Shown here in pieces: positions 1 to 9,657 of a stretch of 45,748 bases of DNA. Under the pieces are notes generated by a model that made no database searches, was not told the DNA's origin, and saw nothing but the letters and a program-made list of their open reading frames with translations. The stretch is from an uncultured Roseovarius sp. (lineage in GTDB: Bacteria; Pseudomonadota; Alphaproteobacteria; Rhodobacterales; Rhodobacteraceae). Position numbers and translations under genes: made by a program. The stretch is from NCBI RefSeq assembly GCF_913054395.1, contig NZ_CAJXIP010000015.1:1-45748 (forward strand), written 5' to 3'. Positions within the stretch are counted from its first letter, which is position 1. The number at the start of each line of letters is the position of its first letter.

Positions 1-2319
1 GTGGTCCTGCTGGAACGCGATGAGCTGACGAGCGGCAGCACATGGCACGCGGCGGGCGGGTTTCACACGCTCAATGGCGATACCAATATGGCCGCGCTTC
101 AGGGCTATACGATCCGGCTTTACAAGGAACTGGAAGAGATCACCGGCATGTCCTGCGGGCTGCATCACGTGGGCGGTGTCACGCTGGCCGATAACCGCGA
201 CCGCTTTGACATGCTTTTGGCCGAGCGCGCCAAGCATCGCTACATGGGGCTTGATACCCATATCGTGACCCCAGAAGAGATCGCCAAAATCGCCCCCGTG
301 ACCAATACCGACGGCATCCTTGGCGGGCTGTACGATCCGCTTGACGGTCACCTTGACCCGTCAGGCACGACACATGCCTATGCCCGCGCCGCGCGCATGG
401 GGGGCGCCACGATCGAGACCCATTGCATGGTGCAGGAGACGAAACAACGCGGCGATGGCACCTGGGATGTGGTGACAGACAAGGGCACGGTGCATACCGA
501 GCATGTGGTCAATGCCGGCGGTCTATGGGCGCGCGAGGTCGGCGCGATGGCCGGGGTTTACCTGCCGCTGCACCCGATGGAGCATCAGTATATCGTCACA
601 GATGATATCCCCGAGATCTATGAGCGCGATGCCGAACACCCGCATGTGATGGACCCGGCCGGTGAAAGCTATCTGCGCCAGGAAGGTCGCGGCCTCTGCA
701 TCGGGTTCTATGAACAGCCCTGCAAACCCTGGGCGGTCGATGGTACGCCCTGGGATTTCGGTCACGAACTCCTGCCCGACAACCTCGACAAGATCGAAGA
801 CAGTATCGAATTTGCCTATCGCCGCTTTCCGGTGTTGGAGCAGGCCGGCGTCAAATCGGTCATTCACGGCCCCTTCACCTTTGCCCCCGATGGCAACCCG
901 CTGGTCGGGCCGGTGCCAGGCCTGCGTGGCTATTGGTCTGCCTGCGGCGTGATGGCGGGCTTTTCTCAGGGGGGCGGCGTCGGCCTCATGCTGGCGCAAT
1001 GGATGACGACAGGCGAATGCGAGCGTGATGTCACCGCGATGGATGTGGCCCGCTTTGGCGACTGGATCACGCCGGGCTATACCCGGCCCAAGGTCATCGA
1101 AAACTATCAGAAACGATTCAGCGTCAGCTATCCCAACGAAGAACTGCCCGCCGCGCGCCCGTTCCGTCAGACACCGATGTATGACGTCTTTGATCGCATG
1201 GGCGCGGTCTGGGGCGCGCAATACGGGCTTGAGGTGGTCAATTACTTTGCCACAGGCGATGAGCCGCGCTTTGAAACCCCGTCTTTCCGCCGCTCGAACG
1301 CATGGGATGCCACAGCACGCGAGGTGAAAGCCGTGCGCGAGGCCGTGGGTATCAACGAGGTCCATAATTTCGGAAAATACCTTGTCACCGGGCCGAATGC
1401 CCGTGGCTGGCTTGATCGGATCATGGCGGGGCGCATCCCCAAGCCCGGTCGCCTGTCGCTGACGCCGATGCTCTCGCCCAAGGGACGGCTATGGGGCGAT
1501 TTCACTGTCTCCTGCCTCAATGAAGATACGTTCCAGCTCACCGCCTCATACGGCGCACAGGCCGTCCACATGCGCTGGTTCGCAATGAATGAGGCGACAG
1601 GGGTGCATGTCGAAAATATCAGCGACCGCCTGAACGGATTCCAGATCGCCGGACCAAAGGCGCGCGAGGTTCTGGTGGCCGTGACGCGCGACACGGTCGA
1701 GGACATGGCGTTCATGGACATCCGCCATGTGACCGTCGGTATGGTCGACTGCCTCGTGCAGCGGGTCAGCTATACCGGCGATCTTGGGTACGAGATATTC
1801 TGTGATCCGATGGCACAGCGCGCGCTTTGGGATGTACTCTGGCGCGAGGGACAAAAGCACGGCATGCGCCCCTTTGGCATGCGCGCGATGATGTCGCTTC
1901 GGCTGGATCGGTTCTTTGGCTCGTGGATGAACGAATTCTCCCCCGATTACACCCCGGCCGAGACCGGCATGGACCGGTTCATCAGCTTTGCCAAGAACAG
2001 CGACTTCATCGGTCGCGCCGCGGCCGAGGCAGAGCGCGATGCGGGCGCGAAACGTAAGCTGGTGGCCTTTGAGGTCAAGACCGAGGACGCAGATGTCAAC
2101 GGATACGAGCCGATATGGGTTGACGGCGACGTGACGGGCTTTTGCACATCGGGTGGCTATTCACACCATGCCGGGAAATCCATCGCCCTTGGCCTGATCC
2201 CTTCGGATCAGGCCAAGGAGGGCCTGGCGGTCGAGATCGAGATTTTGGGCAAGCGCTATCCCGCGAGTTTGATCACCGAACCGCTGTTTGATGCGGACGG
2301 GGCGCGCATGCGGGGATAA
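1..2319 (+). CDS. FAD-dependent oxidoreductase with GcvT domain, dimethylglycine/sarcosine dehydrogenase-like (5' end cut by window)
   Basis: This gene runs off the left edge. The first visible residues, VVLLERDELTSGSTWHAAGG, are the stretch that normally follows the N-terminal GxGxxG dinucleotide fold, so roughly 30-40 codons and the true start are missing. About the first 390 residues are a DAO-type FAD oxidoreductase (substrate region ending near PDGNPLVGPVPGLRGYW). The rest is a linker plus an aminomethyltransferase (GcvT/folate-binding) domain reaching the end. Family enzymes oxidatively demethylate dimethylglycine or sarcosine and load the C1 unit on tetrahydrofolate, as in glycine betaine breakdown. 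The exact substrate cannot be read from sequence. It is followed by a perfect hairpin and convergent genes, so it ends its transcription unit. The family is clear; the substrate is inferred. Confidence 0.88.
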   Translation: MVLLERDELTSGSTWHAAGGFHTLNGDTNMAALQGYTIRLYKELEEITGMSCGLHHVGGVTLADNRDRFDMLLAERAKHRYMGLDTHIVTPEEIAKIAPVTNTDGILGGLYDPLDGHLDPSGTTHAYARAARMGGATIETHCMVQETKQRGDGTWDVVTDKGTVHTEHVVNAGGLWAREVGAMAGVYLPLHPMEHQYIVTDDIPEIYERDAEHPHVMDPAGESYLRQEGRGLCIGFYEQPCKPWAVDGTPWDFGHELLPDNLDKIEDSIEFAYRRFPVLEQAGVKSVIHGPFTFAPDGNPLVGPVPGLRGYWSACGVMAGFSQGGGVGLMLAQWMTTGECERDVTAMDVARFGDWITPGYTRPKVIENYQKRFSVSYPNEELPAARPFRQTPMYDVFDRMGAVWGAQYGLEVVNYFATGDEPRFETPSFRRSNAWDATAREVKAVREAVGINEVHNFGKYLVTGPNARGWLDRIMAGRIPKPGRLSLTPMLSPKGRLWGDFTVSCLNEDTFQLTASYGAQAVHMRWFAMNEATGVHVENISDRLNGFQIAGPKAREVLVAVTRDTVEDMAFMDIRHVTVGMVDCLVQRVSYTGDLGYEIFCDPMAQRALWDVLWREGQKHGMRPFGMRAMMSLRLDRFFGSWMNEFSPDYTPAETGMDRFISFAKNSDFIGRAAAEAERDAGAKRKLVAFEVKTEDADVNGYEPIWVDGDVTGFCTSGGYSHHAGKSIALGLIPSDQAKEGLAVEIEILGKRYPASLITEPLFDADGARMRG

Positions 2320-2374
2320 GCGGGGCCGCGCCGGAATTGCGCGGCGCGTGTCGGATCTGAGTGTTTTTGCCCAG

Positions 2375-2413
2375 AAGAAGGGGCGGTCGCATCTTTATCG
2401 ACCGCCCCTTCTT
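2375..2413. terminator. Perfect inverted repeat between convergent genes, likely bidirectional terminator
   Basis: The arms at 2375-2389 and 2399-2413 are perfectly complementary over 15 bases (AAGAAGGGGCGGTCG and its reverse complement) around a 9-base loop. The repeat lies between the ends of the convergent oxidoreductase and DUF2842-type genes. There is no long T run beyond either arm, but the outer CTTCTT/AAGAAG pairs give a U-rich or A-rich stem end. Confidence 0.7.
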
Positions 2414-2428
2414 GTGGGTCATGTGGTG

Positions 2429-2653
2429 TTATTCGTCAGGTGCGTCGGGATCAGCCTGACCGACGCCCTTGAAGATGAATTTAAAGGGCATGATCCAGAT
2501 GAACCCAAGCCCCACGTAGATCAGCAGTTCGAGCCAGAAGGCGGGCCGGTCCAGCAGGCCGACAAGGCTGACCGCGACCACCAGATAGACCGGCAGCCCG
2601 ATCAGCAGGATCACCAGGGACCAGCGCCGGCGCGCCTTGTAGCTCAGGGCCAT
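2429..2653 (-). CDS. DUF2842-type small membrane protein
   Basis: This encodes a 74-residue protein starting MALSYKARRRW. It has two hydrophobic segments (about residues 13-33 and 40-62) and an acidic tail ending DPDAPDE. The size, the basic N-terminus and the position directly downstream of purA match the DUF2842 proteins of Rhodobacterales, as far as I recall. Function is unknown. An in-frame TTG four codons upstream (2665) would overlap the purA stop; the ATG at 2653 is preferred because it gives the usual compact N-terminus. The gene is probably co-transcribed with purA, since the gap is only 8 bases. Confidence 0.75.
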   Translation of the reverse strand: MALSYKARRRWSLVILLIGLPVYLVVAVSLVGLLDRPAFWLELLIYVGLGFIWIMPFKFIFKGVGQADPDAPDE

Positions 2654-2661
2654 TTCCAGTC

Positions 2662-3957
2662 TCAATCCGCGAAGGGGTCGGTCACGAGAATGGTATCCTC
2701 GCGCTCAGGTGAGGTCGAAAGGAGCGCCACGGGGCAATCAATCAGCTCTTCGACGCGCCGGACATACTTGATCGCCTCGGCGGGCAGATCGGCCCAGCTC
2801 CGTGCGCCTTCGGTCGACTCGGACCAGCCCGGCATTTCCTCGTAGATCGGCGTGCAGCGGGCCTGTTGCTCGGCGGCGGTCGGCAGATAGTCGAGCCGTT
2901 TGCCGTCGAGCTCATAGCCGACGCAGATTTTCAGCGTCTCGAAGCCATCCAGCACGTCAAGCTTGGTCAGGGCAATGCCGTTCACCCCTGAGGTGGCGCA
3001 GGTCTGGCGCACGAGACAGGCATCAAACCAGCCGCAGCGGCGCTTGCGCCCGGTAACGGTGCCGAATTCATGGCCGCGCGTCCCAAGCCGGATGCCGTCC
3101 TCGTCCTCAAGTTCGGTCGGGAAAGGCCCCTCGCCGACGCGGGTGGTATAGGCCTTGACGATGCCCAGCACGTAATCGATCGAGCCCGGCCCGATGCCGG
3201 TTCCGGTGGCCGCCTGCCCGGCGATCACATTGGAAGAGGTGACGAAGGGATAGGTGCCAAAGTCGATATCGAGCAAGGCCCCCTGAGCGCCCTCAAACAG
3301 GATGCGTTTGCCCGCCTTGCGCTTTTCGTTGAGAACCTTCCAGACCGGCGCGGCGTATTGCAGGATTTCCGGCGCGATCTCTTTGAGTTGGGCGATCAGC
3401 GCGTCGCGGTCGATCGCATCGATTCCGAGACCCTTGCGCAGCGGATCGTGATGCTGAAGTGCGCGATCCACCCGCGCCACGAGCGTTGCCTCGTCGGCCA
3501 GGTCCGCCACCCGCACCGACCGGCGCCCGACCTTATCCTCATAGGCGGGGCCGATGCCGCGCCCGGTGGTGCCGATCTTGGTGCCCTTGCTCGCGACCTC
3601 TTCGCGGGCGCGGTCAAGCTCGCCGTGGATCGGCAGGATCAGCGGCGTGTTCTCAGCGATCATCAGCGTTTCCGGGGTGATTTCGACACCCTGCTTGCGG
3701 ATCGAGGCAATTTCCTTGACCAGATGCCAGGGATCCAGCACCACGCCGTTGCCGATCACGCTAAGCTTGCCGCCCCGCACCACACCCGACGGCAGCGCAT
3801 TGAGCTTGAACACCTCGCCATCAATGACAAGGGTATGGCCCGCATTATGCCCGCCCTGAAACCGGGCGATCACATCGGCGCGTTCGCTGAGCCAGTCAAC
3901 AAGCTTGCCTTTTCCCTCGTCACCCCACTGGGCACCGACTACGACGACATTTGCCAT
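2662..3957 (-). CDS. purA: Adenylosuccinate synthetase
   Basis: PurA joins IMP and aspartate using GTP to make adenylosuccinate, the first committed step to AMP, in the cytoplasm. At 431 residues the length is normal. The N-terminal nucleotide motif [11 protein letters not shown] carries the catalytic Asp13, and GGHNAGHT carries His41, both at their usual places. The conserved [14 protein letters not shown] and [12 protein letters not shown] segments are also present. The start ATG at 3957 is the natural family start. The upstream sequence on the minus strand (GGATAATC before ATG) gives only a moderate ribosome site. It leads a short operon with the DUF2842-type gene. Confidence 0.98.
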   Translation of the reverse strand: MANVVVVGAQWGDEGKGKLVDWLSERADVIARFQGGHNAGHTLVIDGEVFKLNALPSGVVRGGKLSVIGNGVVLDPWHLVKEIASIRKQGVEITPETLMIAENTPLILPIHGELDRAREEVASKGTKIGTTGRGIGPAYEDKVGRRSVRVADLADEATLVARVDRALQHHDPLRKGLGIDAIDRDALIAQLKEIAPEILQYAAPVWKVLNEKRKAGKRILFEGAQGALLDIDFGTYPFVTSSNVIAGQAATGTGIGPGSIDYVLGIVKAYTTRVGEGPFPTELEDEDGIRLGTRGHEFGTVTGRKRRCGWFDACLVRQTCATSGVNGIALTKLDVLDGFETLKICVGYELDGKRLDYLPTAAEQQARCTPIYEEMPGWSESTEGARSWADLPAEAIKYVRRVEELIDCPVALLSTSPEREDTILVTDPFAD

Positions 3958-4100
3958 GATTATCCTCTCGGCATTTGGTCAAAACCGGAGCCCGTATAGC
4001 CCTGCGCCGCGCCGGACGAAACCACTAAATCGCCGCAGCCTCTGGACATGAACCGGCACCTTGGGCAAATCAGGGGAGAATGGCAGGAAAGGAGTGACAG

Positions 4101-4496
4101 ATGGGCTTTGTTTTACGCTGGGCGATGGCGTTTGGCCTATTGTCGGCAACCTTCAATCCGACCCGGTGGAATTACGTGACCTGGGCACGAACGGGGTTTG
4201 GCGATCAGATGCCTCTGACGGTCTTGCTAGGGCTTTTGCTTTTGGTGGGATACATTATCTACCTGCGCGCCACGCTGCGCTCGATCGGGGGGGTTGGCAT
4301 GGGGCTTGTCATGGCTCTCGCCGCCGCCCTTTTGTGGGTGCTCTATGACTATGGCATCCTGCGGCTTGACAACCCCTCGGTCAATGTCTGGCTCGGGATA
4401 CTGGCGCTCTCGCTGGTGCTTGGCATCGGCCTGAGCTGGAGCCATGTGCGCCGAAAGCTGTCGGGTCAGGCGGATATGGATGATGTGGATGAGTGA
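4101..4496 (+). CDS. Small multi-pass membrane protein, possibly DUF6524 family
   Basis: This 131-residue protein has four hydrophobic stretches: about residues 3-17, 37-53, 61-83 and 94-111. It ends in a charged tail, SGQADMDDVDE. The N-terminal segment RWAMAFGLLSATFNPTRWNY reminds me of proteins labelled DUF6524 in Rhodobacterales, but I cannot confirm that here. The start is well supported by AAAGGAG at 4088-4094, six bases before ATG. It stands alone between purA (divergent) and the TauE/SafE gene. No catalytic motif is visible and the function is unknown. Confidence 0.8.
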   Translation: MGFVLRWAMAFGLLSATFNPTRWNYVTWARTGFGDQMPLTVLLGLLLLVGYIIYLRATLRSIGGVGMGLVMALAAALLWVLYDYGILRLDNPSVNVWLGILALSLVLGIGLSWSHVRRKLSGQADMDDVDE

Positions 4497-4600
4497 GGCA
4501 CCCTAGGGGCGCGCGGCGTGTTTTCAGTGCCTGTTATCTTGCATCCGACAGCGCTTGGGCGTAAGTGCAGGGCCTGCGCAACAAGGTATTCCCGGCTCTC

Positions 4601-5524
4601 ATGGAAATTTACCTGCCCATCGCCGAGGTTTCGGTAAACGGTCCACTTCTCCTTTCTATCGGGCTCGTTGTCGGTCTTCTCTCAGGCATGTTCGGGGTTG
4701 GCGGCGGCTTCCTTATTACGCCTCTGCTGTTCTTCATCGGCATCCCGCCTGCCGTCGCAGTGGCCACATCGGCGAACCAGATCGTCGCGTCGTCCTTTTC
4801 GGCCATCCTTGCCCATATCCGACGTCGTACCGTCGATTTCCCAATGGGCATCGCGCTCATGGTTGGTGGCCTCACCGGCTCGACCGTGGGCATCTACATC
4901 TTCAATTCATTGCGCGAACTCGGACAGGTCGACCTTCTGGTCAACATCTTCTACGTGGTTGTTCTCGGGGTGATCGGCGCGCTGATGTTCATCGAAAGCC
5001 TCAACGCGATGCGCAAGGCAAAGCTGCAGGGCCCCAGCCCCAAACGCAAGCGGGGCGGTCTTGACTGGGTCCATGCGATGCCGTTGCGAATCCGATTCCG
5101 TTCGTCGGGGCTTTATATCTCGGTCTTCCCGCCGCTTATTGTCGGATTCTTCGTCGGCGTGCTTTCGGCGATCATGGGGGTGGGCGGCGGATTCGTTGTG
5201 GTGCCAGCGATGATTTATATCCTTGGCATGCCGACCAAAGTCGTGGTCGGAACCTCGCTGTTCCAGATCATCTTCGTCTCGGGGTACACCACGATGATGC
5301 ATGCCTATAACAGCCACACGGTCGATACGGTGCTGGCCGTGCTGCTTATTGTCGGCGGCGTGATCGGCGCCCAGCTTGGCGCCCGCGTCGGCCTGCTGCT
5401 CAAAGCGGAACAACTGCGCATTCTTCTGGCCTTGCTGGTTCTTGCCGTCTGCCTCAAGCTCGGGCTTGATCTGGTGTTGCACCCTGCCGAGCCCTTCTCG
5501 ATCTCGGTCCCGCGTCACCTCTGA
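4601..5524 (+). CDS. TauE/SafE-family membrane transporter (putative sulfite/organosulfur exporter)
   Basis: This is a 307-residue inner-membrane protein of the TauE/SafE (formerly DUF81) family, thought to move sulfite or other small anions. The two-fold repeat typical of the family is visible: GLLSGMFGVGGGFLITPLL near residues 25-43 and VLSAIMGVGGGFVVVPAMI in the second half. The halves are joined by a basic cytoplasmic loop (KRKRGG). An in-frame GTG at 4565 would add 12 residues; ATG 4601 (MEIYLPIAEVSVN) is chosen because it fits the family N-terminus, although no strong ribosome site precedes either. The substrate is unknown. No TIGR02186-type partner, which I expect next to relatives, follows. 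Confidence 0.88.
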   Translation: MEIYLPIAEVSVNGPLLLSIGLVVGLLSGMFGVGGGFLITPLLFFIGIPPAVAVATSANQIVASSFSAILAHIRRRTVDFPMGIALMVGGLTGSTVGIYIFNSLRELGQVDLLVNIFYVVVLGVIGALMFIESLNAMRKAKLQGPSPKRKRGGLDWVHAMPLRIRFRSSGLYISVFPPLIVGFFVGVLSAIMGVGGGFVVVPAMIYILGMPTKVVVGTSLFQIIFVSGYTTMMHAYNSHTVDTVLAVLLIVGGVIGAQLGARVGLLLKAEQLRILLALLVLAVCLKLGLDLVLHPAEPFSISVPRHL

Positions 5525-5778
5525 TCACGCGCCCGAGCGCAATATTGAGTGTTCCGCGCTTGCATTCGCGACATGCGCATTGCTCAGCCTTGTCGGCCAT
5601 GCCGCGGGTCCTGCCCGGTTTTCAGTGTATCGCCCAAAGGTCACCGAAGCGGTTGGAAATGCCTGAAAACGCGCCACGTCCCGCTGATCCGCGGGTGTGA
5701 TCGACATTGCCGGGTTGCGGGGGCTGGCGGAATTGCATAGATAGCGCCTGACCAAGCTAACTTATAGGCCCGTGCTTC

Positions 5779-6138
5779 ATGGAAAACGTCGTCCTTACCA
5801 TCCATCTCCTTCTGGCACTCGCCCTGATCGGCGTCGTGCTTTTGCAACGCTCTGAAGGGGGCGGACTTGGCATGGGCGGTGGTGGCGGGGCCGTCAGCGG
5901 GCGCGCCGCGGCCACGGCGCTTGGCAAGGTCACCTGGATACTGGCCGCGGCCTTTATCGTGACCTCGATCACCCTGACCATCATCGCCGCGCAGAACGCA
6001 GCCGGGGTTTCGGTGCTTGATCGCCTGACAGATGCACCGCCCGCCCCCGAGGCAAGCGTTCCCGCCCTGCCCGACGCGGACACGCTTTTGCCGCCGCCAA
6101 GCGGCGATACGGCACCGCTGACACCGACCGCCGACTAA
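5779..6138 (+). CDS. secG: Preprotein translocase subunit SecG
   Basis: SecG is the small auxiliary subunit of the SecYEG channel in the inner membrane. This 119-residue protein has the expected layout. A first membrane helix spans about residues 3-20, followed by the LLQRSEGGGLGMGGGGG loop characteristic of SecG. A second helix (about 51-71) follows, then a Pro/Ala-rich, acidic C-terminal tail. The gene lies 169 bases upstream of pyrG in the same direction, a common alphaproteobacterial neighbourhood. The 254 bases before it, after the TauE gene, hold no gene I can support. Confidence 0.95.
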   Translation: MENVVLTIHLLLALALIGVVLLQRSEGGGLGMGGGGGAVSGRAAATALGKVTWILAAAFIVTSITLTIIAAQNAAGVSVLDRLTDAPPAPEASVPALPDADTLLPPPSGDTAPLTPTAD

Positions 6139-6307
6139 CCACAAAGAATTGATGGCCAATCCGGTGCCGCAACATCATCTTGCGGTCGGCTTGCGCTATT
6201 GTTGCGAATCCTATAAAGGTTTAGCCCCGTGATCCCTCGGTTTTCAAGGGCCGGTCCGGGCGCTTTACCGCACATCACACAGCAGAAATCACGGGGGCGC
6301 CACGCGC

Positions 6308-7951
6308 ATGGCACGTTATATATTCATCACCGGCGGCGTTGTTTCATCCCTTGGCAAGGGGCTTTCCTCGGCGGCGCTTGGCGCGCTTTTGCAGGCGCGC
6401 GGCTTTTCGGTGCGGCTGCGCAAGCTTGACCCCTATCTAAACGTCGATCCCGGCACAATGAGCCCGTTCGAGCATGGCGAGGTCTTCGTGACCGACGACG
6501 GCGCCGAGACCGACCTGGATCTTGGCCATTACGAACGCTTCACCGGCGTGCCCGCGCGCTATACCGACTCCGTCAGTTCCGGGCGGATCTATTCCAACGT
6601 TCTTGAGCGCGAGCGGCGCGGCGACTATCTTGGCAAGACCATTCAGGTGGTCCCGCATGTCACCAACGAGATCAAGGATTTCCTTGCCATCGGCGAGGAT
6701 GAGGTCGATTTCATGCTCTGCGAGATCGGCGGCACGGTGGGCGACATTGAAGGTCTGCCCTTCTTCGAGGCGATCCGCCAGTTCAGTCATGACAAGCCGC
6801 GCGGACAGTGCATTTTCATGCACCTCACCCTGTTGCCCTATCTCGCCGCCAGCGGCGAACTCAAGACCAAGCCGACCCAGCATTCGGTGAAAGAGCTGCA
6901 ATCCATTGGCATCGCGCCCGATATCCTTGAGTGCCGCTCTGAACATCCGATCCCGGAAAAGGAGCGTGAGAAGATCGCGCTGTTTTGCAACGTGCGCAAG
7001 GAAGCCGTCGTCGCGGCCTATGATCTGAAATCCATCTACGAGGCCCCGCTGGCCTATCATCGCGAGGGGCTAGATCAGGCGGTGCTTGATGCCTTTGACA
7101 TCTCGCCGGCCCCCAAGCCCGACCTGACCGTCTGGCAGGACGTGGCCGACCGCATCCATAACTTTGACGGCGAGGTGAATGTCGCGATCGTCGGCAAGTA
7201 CGTTCAGCTTGAAGATGCCTATAAGTCGATCAAAGAGGCGCTGACCCATGGCGGCATGGCCAACCGGGTCAAGGTCAACGTGCAATGGGTCGACGCCGAG
7301 GTGTTCGATACCGAAGACCCCGCCCCCTATCTCGAAGGCTTTCACGCCATTCTTGTACCCGGCGGCTTTGGCGAGCGCGGGACAGAGGGCAAGATCAAGG
7401 CGGCAGAATTCGCCCGCACCCGCAAGATTCCCTATCTCGGCATCTGTCTCGGCATGCAGATGGCAGTGATCGAGGCGGCGCGCAACGTGGCCGGTCTTCC
7501 CGATGCGGGCTCTGAAGAATTTGACCATGAGGCGAGCAAGAAACGCTTTGAACCGGTCGTCTATCACCTCAAGGAATGGGTGCAGGGCAACGAAAAGGTT
7601 CAGCGCAAGGTTTCGGACGACAAGGGTGGCACGATGCGCCTCGGCGCCTATGACGCAACCCTTGGAAAAGGCTCGAAAGTGGCCGAGGTCTATGGGGTCC
7701 TTGCCATCGAGGAACGCCATCGCCACCGTTATGAGGTGGACACCAAGTATCGCGCCAAGCTCGAAGAGGTTGGCCTGCGATTTTCGGGCATGTCGCCGGA
7801 CGGGCGTTTGCCGGAAATTGTGGAATGGTCCGATCACCCGTGGTTCATCGGGGTTCAGTTCCACCCCGAGCTTAAATCCAAGCCCTTCGCGCCACATCCG
7901 CTTTTTGCCGATTTCGTCCGTGCCGCGATCGAAACCTCGCGGCTGGTCTAG
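6308..7951 (+). CDS. pyrG: CTP synthase (glutamine-hydrolysing)
   Basis: PyrG aminates UTP to CTP using ATP and glutamine ammonia. The 547-residue length is normal. The N-terminal amidoligase domain (about 1-270) opens with [13 protein letters not shown] and contains the [10 protein letters not shown] motif. The C-terminal class I glutamine amidotransferase domain carries GICLGMQ with nucleophile Cys380 and the VQFHPE His/Glu pair near the end. ATG 6308 begins the invariant start [10 protein letters not shown]. No leader peptide or obvious attenuator is visible in the 169 bases upstream. Confidence 0.98.
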   Translation: MARYIFITGGVVSSLGKGLSSAALGALLQARGFSVRLRKLDPYLNVDPGTMSPFEHGEVFVTDDGAETDLDLGHYERFTGVPARYTDSVSSGRIYSNVLERERRGDYLGKTIQVVPHVTNEIKDFLAIGEDEVDFMLCEIGGTVGDIEGLPFFEAIRQFSHDKPRGQCIFMHLTLLPYLAASGELKTKPTQHSVKELQSIGIAPDILECRSEHPIPEKEREKIALFCNVRKEAVVAAYDLKSIYEAPLAYHREGLDQAVLDAFDISPAPKPDLTVWQDVADRIHNFDGEVNVAIVGKYVQLEDAYKSIKEALTHGGMANRVKVNVQWVDAEVFDTEDPAPYLEGFHAILVPGGFGERGTEGKIKAAEFARTRKIPYLGICLGMQMAVIEAARNVAGLPDAGSEEFDHEASKKRFEPVVYHLKEWVQGNEKVQRKVSDDKGGTMRLGAYDATLGKGSKVAEVYGVLAIEERHRHRYEVDTKYRAKLEEVGLRFSGMSPDGRLPEIVEWSDHPWFIGVQFHPELKSKPFAPHPLFADFVRAAIETSRLV

Positions 7952-7971
7952 GCCCGCCCAAACGCGGCCAA

Positions 7972-8550
7972 TCAGGTGCGGGGCGGTTTGTGTTTCAACA
8001 GGTCGCGGTTCACCCCAAGCTCTAGCACCGGGCTAAGCAGGTCCCGCCAGAGGCTTGGCTTTTTAAAGCGTTGCGCTTCTGTCCCGAGATCGAACCGAAG
8101 CCCGTCTTTCAGCATCGGCTCCAGAATCCGCTCATCCAGTATCCAGCGCCCGCACCGCCCCTCGTTCCGGTCGGTGTTTTGAAATTCCAGCCACTTCAAA
8201 AGCTTGCCGCGAGAGTCCGGTTCATGACCGGGATAGACAAGATAGAACCCGCTATTGATTCGCACACAGATGTTATCAAGCAGCCGCGCTGCACCGCGAT
8301 GGGTGTCGGGAACGTGGCGTTTGGGCATGTAATTGAACCGCTCCGGTTCGCCGTTGAAAAAGGCGGTCAGGGCCGAACAGAGATCAATCCCCTTTTGCGC
8401 CATGGCCCAGCCAAGTACCGGCTCCGGGTAATGCGACCAGTCATAGGTTCTGATCAACCCGCAAAGGTCTTGTGGAGATAAAGACCGCGCCTCACGCAAA
8501 TGATCCGCGTCGGAAGAGGTTGCCCAGTTGAAGGTATCGGGGGTGGGCAT
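7972..8550 (-). CDS. Uncharacterised protein, possibly DUF4274-like
   Basis: This 192-residue soluble protein is convergent with pyrG and divergent from the TerB pair. Residues about 28-70 (LIRTYDWSHYPEPVLGWAM, then GIDLCSALTAFFNGEPERF) resemble the DUF4274 pattern, in which a cell-count-like helix is followed by CDLGTAL and a bulky aromatic segment. I treat that as a weak suggestion only. The C-terminal half (residues 113-192) is rich in Trp, Arg and Leu and has no recognised motif. There is no signal peptide or membrane segment. The function is unknown. Confidence 0.75.
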   Translation of the reverse strand: MPTPDTFNWATSSDADHLREARSLSPQDLCGLIRTYDWSHYPEPVLGWAMAQKGIDLCSALTAFFNGEPERFNYMPKRHVPDTHRGAARLLDNICVRINSGFYLVYPGHEPDSRGKLLKWLEFQNTDRNEGRCGRWILDERILEPMLKDGLRFDLGTEAQRFKKPSLWRDLLSPVLELGVNRDLLKHKPPRT

Positions 8551-8736
8551 GAAGCGCTCCGTCTGATTTCGAGATCACCGTCGGAACAATTTGCTGTGAC
8601 AAAAGGTGTTTTCTTTGGAACAAATATGACCCAATTACGGCGCCCGGAGCGGTCAGGTCATTCAGGGGTTCAAATCATCCTGCACTTCCCGGAAAAATTA
8701 CTTGGGAGCTATCGGATTCGGCGCTAGCCTGAGATC

Positions 8737-9174
8737 ATGATAAACAGGATCCTGCACGCCTTTTCCGCCCCCAAACCGGCGCCCCTGCCCGAACCGGATG
8801 AAAAACTTGCGCTTGGCGCCCTGATGGTCCGGGTGGCAAAATCCGATCACAATTACGAAGTGGCCGAAATCAAGCGGATCGACCGGCTTTTGGCGCGGCT
8901 TTACGGGCTCAAGCCGATCGAGGCCGCCAAGATGCGCGCCACCTGCGAAAAACTTGAACACGCGGCCCCTGATACGAGCAGGTTTGCCCATCTGATCCGC
9001 GAAACGGTCAGCATCGACGCGCGCGTCAACGCGCTAGAGGCGCTGTGGGAAGTGGTGCTCTCGGATGGCGCAAGCCACCCCGAGGAATTGCAGGTGCTTG
9101 ATGCCGCCCGCGAAGCGATGGGCCTGAGCCACGCCGACAACGAGACCGCCCGCGCCCTGGCGGAAAACAGCTAA
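8737..9174 (+). CDS. TerB-like helical protein, copy 1
   Basis: This 145-residue protein has the TerB (tellurite-resistance B/COG4103-type) pattern. DEKLALGALMVRVAKSDHNYEVAEIKRIDRLL is an acidic helical repeat with a metal-binding-like D..Y/E..E spacing. It is mirrored by a second repeat, LWEVVLSDGASHPEELQVLDAAREAMGL, in the C-terminal half. TerB domains bind metal ions and associate with the membrane; tellurite resistance itself is not implied. A near-identical architecture follows 42 bases downstream, so the two look like a tandem duplication. The 186-base divergent spacer before the gene probably contains its promoter. Confidence 0.88.
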   Translation: MINRILHAFSAPKPAPLPEPDEKLALGALMVRVAKSDHNYEVAEIKRIDRLLARLYGLKPIEAAKMRATCEKLEHAAPDTSRFAHLIRETVSIDARVNALEALWEVVLSDGASHPEELQVLDAAREAMGLSHADNETARALAENS

Positions 9175-9216
9175 ATTGCCATTGGCGCCACCGGCCATGC
9201 GCCCTATACCTAGGGA

Positions 9217-9657
9217 ATGTTTGGTGACTTTCTCAGAAAGCTGGTTCAACCAGCCCCCGAGCCGCTGGCCGATGCGGATGCACGGCTGGCCCTGACCGCC
9301 CTTCTGGTCCGCGTGGCGCGCAGTGATGGCGACTATGCCGCCAATGAGATCATTCGCATCAACCGGATCATCGCCACGCGCTACGGGCTGTCGAAATCCG
9401 ATGCCGAGGCGCTGCGCCAGCGGGCCGAATATCTTGAGGCCGAAGCCCCCGATACCGTCCGCTTCACCCGCGCGATCAAGGATGCCGTGGCCTATGAAGA
9501 CCGCCTTGCCGTGATCGAATCCCTCTGGCAGGTGGCCCTGGCCGATGGCGTGCGCGAAGCCGACGAGGACGCGCTCTTGCGGCTGGTCGCGAATCTTCTC
9601 GGGGTTTCGGATCGCGACAGCGCAATGGCCCGCCAGAGGATGACACCATCCGCATGA
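9217..9657 (+). CDS. TerB-like helical protein, copy 2
   Basis: This 146-residue paralogue of the preceding gene has the same order of blocks. These are a short Pro-rich head with PEPLADADARLALTALLVRVA, then RSDGDYAANEIIRINRI, and a second repeat, LWQVALADGVREADEDALLRLVANLLGV. The diverged heads but conserved SDGDY/ADGVRE cores indicate an old duplication. Its stop overlaps the next gene's start (ATGA at 9654-9657), so the PhnD-like protein is probably translated by coupling. The role is not known; membrane-linked metal or stress sensing is a guess from the family. Confidence 0.87.
   Translation: MFGDFLRKLVQPAPEPLADADARLALTALLVRVARSDGDYAANEIIRINRIIATRYGLSKSDAEALRQRAEYLEAEAPDTVRFTRAIKDAVAYEDRLAVIESLWQVALADGVREADEDALLRLVANLLGVSDRDSAMARQRMTPSA

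Noticed and set aside
3070..3999. 309-residue frame antisense to purA
   Set aside because: purA has all its catalytic residues. The reverse frame shows no domain or ribosome site.
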